9,280 bases of DNA from WTJX01 sp045106295 (GTDB taxonomy: Bacteria; Bacteroidota; Bacteroidia; Cytophagales; JAAEPT01), in contig JBGCEI010000047.1 of the NCBI GenBank assembly GCA_045106295.1, positions 1 to 9,280 on the forward strand, given 5' to 3'. Positions 1-4,907 of this stretch are shown here, piece by piece. Positions within the stretch are counted from its first letter, which is position 1; every line of letters begins with the position of its first letter. The notes below the pieces were generated by a model, which ran no database searches, was not told the DNA's origin, and saw nothing but the letters and a program-made list of their open reading frames with translations. Both the position numbers and the translations under genes were made by a program.

Positions 1-38
1 GCTCCAACAAAGCCTCAATCCTTCATGCTGTTAAAAAA

Positions 39-73
39 AAAGGAAGTCTTCGCTTCCAGTGAAGACTTCCTTT
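39..73. terminator. Bidirectional intrinsic terminator hairpin of the left neighbour
   Basis: A perfect 13-bp inverted repeat (39-51 with 61-73, core GGAAGTCTTC/GAAGACTTCC) closes a 9-nt loop. On the plus strand it is followed by TTT and then a mixed T-rich stretch. On the minus strand it would be followed by an uninterrupted run of nine T. No minus-strand gene lies to its right before position 7852, so the likely role is to end a plus-strand gene lying left of the window. One plus frame does stop at 32-34, just before the stem. It also shields the trp promoter from read-through. Confidence 0.7.
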
Positions 74-96
74 AAGATTTTGATTTGTTATCTCTC

Positions 97-127
97 TTGA
101 CTTACTGCCATTTAATTTCTATTTTTG
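97..127 (+). promoter_or_regulatory. Bacteroidota-type promoter for the trp leader
   Basis: TATTTTTG at 120-127 matches the Bacteroidota -7 consensus TAnnTTTG exactly. TTG at 97-99 lies 20 nt upstream, inside the 17-23 nt spacing known for flavobacterial -33/-7 pairs. Transcription would begin about 4-7 nt after the element, near A132, which is the first base of the leader-peptide start codon. The placement directly before the leader peptide and after a terminator supports the call. The transcription start is inferred, not seen. Confidence 0.6.
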
Positions 128-131
128 GTTT

Positions 132-179
132 ATGCAAAGAATTGAATTAAATACAAACAGTTTATGGTGGTGGAGCTAA
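132..179 (+). CDS. trpL: trp operon leader peptide with three tandem Trp codons
   Basis: A 15-codon frame reads MQRIELNTNSLWWWS and stops at TAA 177-179. Codons 12-14 (165-173) are three consecutive TGG. Tryptophan is the rarest residue in most proteomes, so three in a row in a tiny frame upstream of trpE is the signature of a ribosome-mediated attenuator. The stop is followed after 47 nt by a strong intrinsic terminator, much as in the enterobacterial trp leader. There is no in-frame ATG upstream before a stop at 81-83, so ATG 132 is the only standard start. The -7 promoter element ends only 4 nt before it, so the message may be leaderless or nearly so. The peptide itself probably has no function beyond letting the ribosome sense charged tRNA-Trp. 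The gene name follows the functional analogy, not homology. Confidence 0.85.
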   Translation: MQRIELNTNSLWWWS

Positions 180-226
180 TGAGTTCTAATGCGTGAAGAA
201 GTATTTATTCAATCAAAAGGAATTGT

Positions 227-259
227 AAAAAGGCTCACTATTCACAGTGAGCCTTTTTT
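227..259 (+). terminator. Attenuator terminator hairpin upstream of trpE
   Basis: GGCTCAC (232-238) and GTGAGCC (247-253) form a perfect GC-rich 7-bp stem that extends by five A-T pairs (227-231 with 254-258). The loop is 8 nt, and six T (254-259) follow the GC-rich part. It lies downstream of the Trp-rich leader peptide and 213 nt before trpE, so it would stop transcription before the structural genes. It is nearly symmetrical and could also work weakly on the other strand. Confidence 0.85.
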
Positions 260-472
260 GTTAAAAAGTAAACTAACGATAGGCAGGAATTAAGTTAAGG
301 TTAAAATAATTTTTAACATCCAAGGAATGGCTAAAGTGTGAAATTTTAAATATATGAAACATTAGTAGGGGGTAATTAGCATGGAGTCTTAAAATTAATT
401 CATTTCTATACTTGAAGGGATGACTAAAAAAGTCTTGATACTTAATTACTTAATACTTGATACTTTTAGAAC
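260..472 (+). other. Untranslated spacer between attenuator and trpE
   Basis: This is 213 bases of AT-rich sequence. It holds an AU-rich 7-bp hairpin (GTTAAAA 300-306 with TTTTAAC 311-317), a 4-bp GACT/AGTC hairpin (422-425 with 431-434), the heptamer array at 431-466, and the 18-codon frame starting at 420. No second promoter of the TAnnTTTG type and no larger gene is evident. Its length beyond the attenuator is unexplained by attenuation alone. Confidence 0.5.
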
Positions 473-476
473 ATGA
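420..476 (+). other. 18-codon upstream frame overlapping the trpE start (ATGA)
   Basis: ATG 420-422 opens 18 codons (MTKKVLILNYLILDTFRT) closed by TGA 474-476, which overlaps the trpE ATG (473-475) as ATGA. Such an overlap is the usual geometry for translational coupling, where a terminating ribosome restarts on the next gene. The frame runs straight through the heptamer array. A frame of exactly the same length precedes trpG. Neither has a recognisable protein family, and translation is unproven. Confidence 0.3.
431..466 (+). repeat. Degenerate heptamer array before trpE
   Basis: Five units follow one another: AGTCTTG, ATACTTA, ATTACTTA (8 nt), ATACTTG, ATACTTT. Together they are 36 nt and end 6 nt before the trpE start. 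The shared core is a WCT triplet followed by T and a purine. The same layout, with related but different units, occurs before trpG at 1912-1947. Confidence 0.65.
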
Positions 477-1873
477 AATTAAATGTACAACAATATTCGT
501 TTCTGGCTGATACATTGACAGCAGTAGGTCTGTATCGGAAGATAAGGGAAGAGTACAAACAAGCCGTCTTGTTAGAAAGCTCTGATTATCATGGGAATAA
601 GCATAGCTATTCATATATATGCTTTGATCCCATAGCTACTTTTAAGGTAGAAGAGAATACCATCAGCGTTCAGCAAGTAGGAGGGACGGAAGAAAAAAGT
701 AAGATTGAAAAAAAGGAAGATGTAATAGAGGCTTTACGTGATTTTTCTTCTTCTTTTACGACTGATGAAAATGTACCAGCCATGGCAAAGTCAGTGTATG
801 GCTATTCTAGCTATGATTCGGTTAACTATTTCGAAGACTTAGATTTAAGGGTTACGGTAGATCAGAATAGAAAGATTCCAATTATGTTGTACCATTTGTA
901 TCGGTATACGTTGTTGTTTAACCATTTCACGAATCAGCTCACGGTGATTGAGTACACAACAGGGGGCGAGTCTAGTCAATTAGAAACTGTAGTTCAATAC
1001 ATTAAAGGATATCAAGGAGTAGAAGAGGAGAACAATTTTGAGACGACATCAGATATTTACTCTAATGTAACAGATGAGGAGTATCGTGTGTTAGTAGATA
1101 AAGGGATAGATCACTGTTTGAAAGGAGATGTATTTCAGATTGTGCTTTCTAGACGTTTCTCACAAGGGTATAAAGGAGATATATTTAATGTGTACCGATC
1201 TCTTCGTTCAGTCAACCCATCGCCATATTTGTTTTACTTCGACTATGGAGATTTTCAGATTTTAGGGTCTTCGCCAGAAGCACAGATTATTATTGAAGAC
1301 AATAAAGCGATTATTCACCCAATAGCAGGAACATTTAAGCGTACAGGGAATGATCGGGAGGATTATGATTTGGCTAAGAAGTTAGCTGACGATCCAAAAG
1401 AGAGTTCTGAACATGTGATGTTAGTTGATTTGGCACGTAACGATTTAAGTAGGCATGGTGATCAAGTAGAAGTAACTTCTTTTAAAGAAATTCAGTTTTA
1501 CTCCCATGTTATTCATATGGTTTCTACTGTAGAAGCTAGGTTGGAGAAAATGGGCGCCTCACTTCAGTTGTATGCAGATACTTTTCCAGCGGGAACGCTT
1601 TCTGGTGCACCCAAACACAGAGCTATGACGCTGATAGATCAGTACGAAGTAGGACACCGTAGTTTTTATGGAGGAGCTATTGGAGCTATTGGGTTTGATG
1701 GAAGCATCAATCAAACCATTATGATTCGTACGCTATTAAGTAAGGATGGAGAATTACACTATCAAGCAGGAGCAGGAGTAGTAGCTAAATCGGATAGACA
1801 AAGTGAGTTACAAGAAGTAAACAATAAGTTAGGAGCATTGAAACGTGCTATTGAACTAACGGAGTTACACTGA
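473..1873 (+). CDS. trpE: Anthranilate synthase component I (TrpE)
   Basis: This cytoplasmic subunit converts chorismate to anthranilate with ammonia delivered by TrpG, the first step of tryptophan synthesis. The 466-residue length is normal for the family. The N-terminal regulatory region carries LLES (33-36), part of the tryptophan feedback site. The chorismate-binding half shows NPSPYLFYF (248-256), PIAGT (283-287), DPKESSEH with MLVDLARND (307-324), FPAGTLSGAPK (371-381) and GGAIGAIGFDG (400-410). The alanine in PIAGT favours TrpE over aminodeoxychorismate synthase PabB, which usually has lysine there. The protein contains no tryptophan at all. The start at 473 directly follows the leader spacer and leaves a full N-terminus; no Shine-Dalgarno is present, as is normal in Bacteroidota. 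Transcription is probably controlled by the attenuator at 132-259. trpG follows after 79 nt. Confidence 0.95.
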   Translation: MKLNVQQYSFLADTLTAVGLYRKIREEYKQAVLLESSDYHGNKHSYSYICFDPIATFKVEENTISVQQVGGTEEKSKIEKKEDVIEALRDFSSSFTTDENVPAMAKSVYGYSSYDSVNYFEDLDLRVTVDQNRKIPIMLYHLYRYTLLFNHFTNQLTVIEYTTGGESSQLETVVQYIKGYQGVEEENNFETTSDIYSNVTDEEYRVLVDKGIDHCLKGDVFQIVLSRRFSQGYKGDIFNVYRSLRSVNPSPYLFYFDYGDFQILGSSPEAQIIIEDNKAIIHPIAGTFKRTGNDREDYDLAKKLADDPKESSEHVMLVDLARNDLSRHGDQVEVTSFKEIQFYSHVIHMVSTVEARLEKMGASLQLYADTFPAGTLSGAPKHRAMTLIDQYEVGHRSFYGGAIGAIGFDGSINQTIMIRTLLSKDGELHYQAGAGVVAKSDRQSELQEVNNKLGALKRAIELTELH

Positions 1874-1899
1874 AATTAAGTAATCAACAAAATTAATGA

Positions 1900-1956
1900 A
1901 TGAAAATAGACAGTCTAAGGTCTAGGGTCTCAAAATCTAAAGTCTCACCAAAATGA
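1900..1956 (+). other. 18-codon upstream frame overlapping the trpG start (ATGA)
   Basis: ATG 1900-1902 opens 18 codons (MKIDSLRSRVSKSKVSPK) and TGA 1954-1956 overlaps the trpG ATG (1953-1955). Length, position and overlap match the frame before trpE exactly, although the encoded peptides do not resemble each other. It lies across the heptamer array. It could couple trpG translation to ribosomes already on the message, helping to keep TrpE and TrpG in balance. Translation is unproven and chance remains possible. Confidence 0.3.
1912..1947 (+). repeat. Degenerate heptamer array before trpG
   Basis: Five units follow one another: AGTCTAA, GGTCTAG, GGTCTCA, AAATCTAA (8 nt), AGTCTCA. They total 36 nt and end 5 nt before the trpG start. 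The shared core is TCT. The unit number, total length and distance to the gene equal those of the array before trpE. Confidence 0.7.
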
Positions 1957-2543
1957 AAATATTAGTCTTCGATAATTACGATTCATTTACCTATAATTTA
2001 GTGCATATCATCAAAGAATTAGGGTATGGAGCTGAGTTAGATGTGATTAGAAATGATAAGTTAACCATAAAGGAAGTAGGAGCGTACGATAAGATATTGT
2101 TATCACCAGGTCCAGGTGTTCCTTCTGATGCTGGAATTATGCCTGAACTGATCAAAGAATATGGTGCGACTAAAAGTATTTTAGGTGTTTGTTTAGGTCA
2201 CCAAGGAATAGGGGAGGCTTTTGGAGCTGAGTTATACAATTTGGATACGGTGATTCATGGTTTTGGATTAAATACGCATTTCAAAGAAGATTATTTATTT
2301 CAAGGTATGCCTTCTGCTTTTGATACAGGGAGATATCATTCATGGGCTATTACCAAAGAGTCGCTAGAAGGAACTCCTTTGGAAGTAATAGCAGATGATG
2401 AAAATGGAGTGGTGATGGGAATTCGTCATAAGAAGTATGATATTAGAGGTGTACAGTTTCACCCAGAGTCTTATTTGACACGTGATTTGGAGAAAGACCT
2501 GAATTATGGCAAGAAAATGATTGAAAACTGGTTAAAAAACTAA
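1953..2543 (+). CDS. trpG: Anthranilate synthase component II, glutamine amidotransferase (TrpG)
   Basis: This class I glutamine amidotransferase hydrolyses glutamine and passes ammonia to TrpE. Its 196 residues are the usual length of a stand-alone TrpG/PabA. The N-terminus DNYDSFTYNL (7-16), the oxyanion segment SPGPGVPSDAG (51-61), the nucleophile motif GVCLGHQ with C80, and the HPE triad end (H170, E172) are all intact, so the enzyme should be active. Sequence alone does not separate TrpG from PabA, and one subunit may serve both TrpE and PabB; the position after trpE favours TrpG. It probably shares the trpE transcript. No clear intrinsic terminator follows, and trpD, usually next in flavobacterial trp operons, is absent here. 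Confidence 0.92.
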   Translation: MKILVFDNYDSFTYNLVHIIKELGYGAELDVIRNDKLTIKEVGAYDKILLSPGPGVPSDAGIMPELIKEYGATKSILGVCLGHQGIGEAFGAELYNLDTVIHGFGLNTHFKEDYLFQGMPSAFDTGRYHSWAITKESLEGTPLEVIADDENGVVMGIRHKKYDIRGVQFHPESYLTRDLEKDLNYGKKMIENWLKN

Positions 2544-2617
2544 TTTTATTTTAGCGTATCATTTTCTTTAAAGGGTGTTTTTAGAAAAAAAGCAGTATTA
2601 AATAAGAAAAAGTATTC

Positions 2618-2653
2618 ATTAAAGTAATAATAGTGGTATATTAGTACTTTAAT
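2618..2653 (+). promoter_or_regulatory. AU-rich inverted repeat in the csp leader
   Basis: ATTAAAGTA (2618-2626) and TACTTTAAT (2645-2653) are a perfect 9-bp inverted repeat around an 18-nt loop, ending 16 nt before the cold-shock start codon. In RNA it would be an AU-rich hairpin, in DNA a possible operator. Cold-shock genes are often controlled through 5' leader structure, which makes an RNA role reasonable. No clear TAnnTTTG promoter was found in this 126-nt gap, so whether the repeat is transcribed is unknown. Confidence 0.35.
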
Positions 2654-2669
2654 ATATAATACATTAGTA

Positions 2670-2864
2670 ATGAATAAAGGTACAGTAAAATTCTTCAACG
2701 AATCTAAAGGATTCGGATTTATCACAGAAGAAGCAACAAACAAAGAACATTTCGTACACATCTCTGGATTAATTGATGAAATTAGAGAAGGTGATGAGGT
2801 AGAGTTTGAATTACAAGAAGGTAGAAAAGGATTAAATGCAGTAAACGTAAAAGTTTCTGAGTAA
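2670..2864 (+). CDS. Cold-shock domain protein (CspA family)
   Basis: This 64-residue single-domain protein is a small nucleic-acid-binding beta barrel that melts RNA structure in the cytoplasm. RNP1 is visible as KGFGFI (13-18) and RNP2 as HFVHIS (27-32). The N-terminus reads KGTVKFFN; the position that is tryptophan in E. coli CspA is phenylalanine here, which keeps the aromatic surface. The length is typical of the family. The start at 2670 gives the expected N-terminus. The gene has its own strong terminator just downstream, so it is probably a short independent transcript, although read-through from trpG cannot be excluded. The name CspA is a family label; which paralogue it is cannot be told. 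Confidence 0.93.
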   Translation: MNKGTVKFFNESKGFGFITEEATNKEHFVHISGLIDEIREGDEVEFELQEGRKGLNAVNVKVSE

Positions 2865-2889
2865 TTTTTTTATTCTAGTAATAAATGAG

Positions 2890-2919
2890 AAGCCTGTCAA
2901 TTTTTGACAGGCTTTTTTT
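2890..2919 (+). terminator. Intrinsic terminator of the csp gene
   Basis: An 11-bp perfect stem (2890-2900 with 2904-2914, core GCCTGTC/GACAGGC) with a 3-nt loop is followed by a T run through 2919. It begins 25 nt after the csp stop and ends 10 nt before the next start codon, so it is also the immediate upstream context of the following small gene. Confidence 0.88.
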
Positions 2920-2929
2920 ATGTTTTTTT

Positions 2930-3160
2930 ATGCAAAAAATTAAACTTATTTGGGACTTTAGAGGTCAGGATTCGGAGCAGACAGCAAAGCATCATGAGAA
3001 ACACTTGCTTGAATTTGTAGAAAGAGAACAGGTAAAAGAAACGGTAGTTGGAGTTGATCAATTGGGAGAACTACATTTTACAGCTTATGTAGCAGTCCTT
3101 TCTGGCGATATGGTTTTGGTAAGAGATGCTTTGATTCCTCATAGAGGAGAAGAATATTAG
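2930..3160 (+). CDS. Small hypothetical protein, 76 aa
   Basis: I do not recognise a characterised family. The 76-residue protein starts MQKIKLIWDFRG and ends with IPHRGEEY. It looks soluble and acidic, with an alpha/beta pattern, several His and Glu residues (TAKHHEKHLLEF) and no signal peptide or membrane segment. It resembles, from memory, small conserved hypothetical proteins of flavobacteria. I chose ATG 2930 rather than the in-frame ATG 2885. The longer version would translate through the csp terminator hairpin and add the unlikely prefix MRSLSIFDRLFLCFF. The chosen start lies 10 nt beyond the terminator's T run. No clear promoter of its own is visible, so expression may depend on read-through from csp or on a weak promoter. 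Confidence 0.65.
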   Translation: MQKIKLIWDFRGQDSEQTAKHHEKHLLEFVEREQVKETVVGVDQLGELHFTAYVAVLSGDMVLVRDALIPHRGEEY

Positions 3161-3167
3161 AATGATA

Positions 3168-3184
3168 AATACAATAATTGTATT
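3168..3184. promoter_or_regulatory. Palindrome upstream of the exported protein gene
   Basis: AATACAAT (3168-3175) and ATTGTATT (3177-3184) form a perfect 8+8 inverted repeat around a single base, 30 nt before the start at 3215. TATATTTA (3184-3191) just after it matches TAnnTTTG in all but the last base and would place the palindrome across a promoter. No -33 TTG is found at the right distance. The size and symmetry suit a dimeric repressor site, but AT-rich sequence makes chance palindromes common. Confidence 0.25.
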
Positions 3185-3214
3185 ATATTTACTTATATAA
3201 ACAAAAAAATAGAG

Positions 3215-4498
3215 ATGAAAAGAATACTGTTACAATTCATTTTTTTGATGTCACTTTATTGTGTATCAGCTCAACCAATTAATGAAAGTTCAGAAGAATT
3301 ATTTAAATGGGGTATGCCTTTAGAAATAAATAATTCAAGTGTGAGTGTCACAAAACCAATGCAGGGCTATGTCGTTACTGTAGATAAAGAAAGAATAGAG
3401 GGTATTCTTAAATTAAAAAAAGTAGACGATGTTTTAACTATTATTAACATTAAAGCAAAAAAGAAACTTAAGTTTCAAGTATCAGAGATTTACTCTTACG
3501 GTGCATTGTCTAAAATAAGTGATGTTACAAATGACGGTAAGAATAAGTTTAGTGATGATGCTAAGAATTTCTATGAAGCTACCGTTTTCTTTAAAGACAA
3601 TACGAATAAAACAGGTTGGTTAGCTTTTCAAAAGGCTCAGAGAATAGATCCTACAAAATTGAATGGAGGCTTTATATATAAAGGGTTTTATTTTACCGAA
3701 AATAAAGAAGAGTATTTAACTTCATTTTCTTATGATGAGATTAAGCAAATTACTCATAATAATATTAACTATTCTCCATTTAAAAGAGGCTTTATTTCAA
3801 ATGAAGGCAACTTAAATAATGAAATAGAGTTGTTTCAACAAGGAGTTGTTAGTTTAAAAAATGGAGCGATAATTAAAGGAGAAGTAAGACAGCAAAAAGT
3901 ATTAACAAAATGGTATTCGGATACTATTTTAGTTAAAGACGTAAGTGGAACTGTTAATAGCTATAGTACAGATAAAGTAAAGTCATTTACACAGGTGATT
4001 GATAATGAAGAAAAATCATACCTCTCGATTAAAGAGTTCTTTGTTGAAAAACTTTATGATGGTAAGAACTATATGTTGTATAGGAATCCGTATCCGTCTG
4101 AAAATAAGTTGTTGAGTTTTACTGCTCAGGTAGCTACAGTTAGTGCTACGACAGTAGCTGCTAACGAATCAGCACAGAGAAAGTTTGAAAAAGATGCAAA
4201 AGGCGCTAAAGATTTTGATCAACTTGGGGATGCATATGAAGGTGCAGTTAAGCGTCAAGATGATATTTTAGAAGAAGGTTATGGAATGTCTGATAATATT
4301 CAAGTAAATAAGAAAGAATATGTAGTGAAAATGAAAACAACCCAAGAAGAGCAAGTGTTAAGTAAAAAGAGTTACAAAAAGTGGTTGCAATATCAAACAA
4401 AGATATGTAGTGAATTGAAAGATCAGCCGTTAATGAATAATTTGTTTGATAAAGTTTCAGTAATAGATGCTGTAACTAAGGTCGATAAATGTAACTAA
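3215..4498 (+). CDS. Exported protein with threefold internal repeat, function unknown
   Basis: This 427-residue protein begins with a signal peptide (KR, hydrophobic core 4-15, likely cleavage after VSA at 19), so it should reach the periplasm or cell surface. The cysteine at 16 is not in a proper lipobox. The mature part shows three related beta-rich segments at about 50-93, 121-178 and 209-258. Each starts with a Val-containing strand, then a charged turn and a Gly-plus-hydrophobic strand (GYVVTVDKERIEGILK; ATVFFKDNTNKTGWLA; GVVSLKNGAIIKGEVR). Each ends in a Tyr- or Ser-rich strand with an acidic turn (QVSEIYSYG; FSYDEIKQIT; YSTDKVKSFT). The C-terminal 130 residues are Lys/Glu/Gln-rich and probably helical. 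Such exported repeat proteins are common in Bacteroidota, but I cannot assign a function. A rhodanese gene follows after only 5 nt, so the two are probably co-transcribed. Confidence 0.85.
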   Translation: MKRILLQFIFLMSLYCVSAQPINESSEELFKWGMPLEINNSSVSVTKPMQGYVVTVDKERIEGILKLKKVDDVLTIINIKAKKKLKFQVSEIYSYGALSKISDVTNDGKNKFSDDAKNFYEATVFFKDNTNKTGWLAFQKAQRIDPTKLNGGFIYKGFYFTENKEEYLTSFSYDEIKQITHNNINYSPFKRGFISNEGNLNNEIELFQQGVVSLKNGAIIKGEVRQQKVLTKWYSDTILVKDVSGTVNSYSTDKVKSFTQVIDNEEKSYLSIKEFFVEKLYDGKNYMLYRNPYPSENKLLSFTAQVATVSATTVAANESAQRKFEKDAKGAKDFDQLGDAYEGAVKRQDDILEEGYGMSDNIQVNKKEYVVKMKTTQEEQVLSKKSYKKWLQYQTKICSELKDQPLMNNLFDKVSVIDAVTKVDKCN

Positions 4499-4503
4499 AA
4501 ATA

Positions 4504-4818
4504 ATGAAAACAATATCTGTAGACGAGTTAAAAGAATTAAAAGATAATGGAGCCGATTTTCAATTGATTGATGTAAGGCAACCAGAAGAGTTTGCGCAAG
4601 CAGAAATAGGAGGTGAATTGATTCCATTAGCTACTGTTCCTCAAAATGTAGATAAAATAGCAAAAGACAAGCAAGTGGTTGTACATTGTAGAAGTGGTAA
4701 GCGTAGTGCCAATGCTATTCAATTTTTAGAACAACACGGGTTTGATAACCTATACAACTTGGAAGGAGGAATACTAGCATGGAAAGAGGAGATAGACAAC
4801 GCTTTAGAAGTAGAGTAA
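4504..4818 (+). CDS. Single-domain rhodanese-like sulfurtransferase
   Basis: The 104-residue protein is one complete rhodanese domain, the size of GlpE/PspE-type enzymes, without a signal peptide, so it is cytoplasmic. LIDVRQPEEF (21-30) is the conserved CH2-like N-terminal motif and CRSGKRS (62-68) is the active loop with catalytic C62 and the CxxGxR pattern. LEGGILAW (86-93) closes the fold. Such enzymes carry sulfur as a cysteine persulfide between a donor and an acceptor, and the physiological partners are unknown here. It starts 5 nt after the stop of the exported repeat protein, which implies one transcript. No terminator hairpin follows in the 89-nt gap. Confidence 0.92.
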   Translation: MKTISVDELKELKDNGADFQLIDVRQPEEFAQAEIGGELIPLATVPQNVDKIAKDKQVVVHCRSGKRSANAIQFLEQHGFDNLYNLEGGILAWKEEIDNALEVE

Positions 4819-4907
4819 ATAATTAATTAATCAAATAAATTTTTGTGCTTAGTAGTTAAACCTTTTAATTTAAGTTACGTTTAATGAGAAGTAACAAGTT
4901 ATAAAGT

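Larger units (their letters stand above)
132..259 (+). promoter_or_regulatory. Tryptophan attenuator (leader peptide plus terminator)
   Basis: The unit has the order expected of transcription attenuation: promoter, Trp-rich leader peptide, 47-nt spacer, terminator, structural genes. When Trp-tRNA is plentiful the ribosome should run to the stop at 177-179 and the terminator should form. When it is scarce the ribosome stalls at 165-173 and an upstream segment can pair with the terminator's left arm. Two mutually exclusive antiterminator pairings are visible. The first is 180-185 with 232-237 (UGAGUU to GGCUCA, with two G-U pairs). The second is 193-197 with 241-245 (GUGAA to UUCAC), extended by 200-202 with 237-239. 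The first fits the ribosome-masking logic better but is short. The antiterminator assignment is inference; leader and terminator are seen directly. Confidence 0.75.

Noticed and set aside
1..34. Tail of an upstream gene
   Set aside because: A frame stops at 32-34, but the visible 11 codons have no recognisable content, so it is not annotated as a gene.
164..196. Alternative 10-codon frame (MVVELMSSNA) overlapping the Trp codons
   Set aside because: It lies in another frame, reads the TGG run as valines and gives no regulatory logic; the WWW frame explains the position before trpE.
473..1873. Identity as PabB instead of TrpE
   Set aside because: PIAGT rather than PIKGT, the LLES tryptophan site and the Trp leader upstream all favour TrpE.
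2544..2610. Possible terminator after trpG (TTTTCT with AGAAAA)
   Set aside because: The stem is short and almost entirely A-T, with a long loop and no following T run.
2640..2669. Direct repeat ATTAGTA at 2640-2646 and 2663-2669
   Set aside because: Seven bases in very AT-rich DNA recur easily by chance, and no other copies flank it.
2546..2761. 71-residue minus-strand frame
   Set aside because: It runs antisense through the cold-shock gene and its AT-rich leader; the translation is low-complexity and hydrophobic with no family resemblance.
4842..4883. Possible promoter before the DUF1800 gene (TTTG 4842-4845, TACGTTTA 4876-4883)
   Set aside because: The spacing of 30 nt is outside the usual 17-23 nt range and the -7 element lacks the final G.
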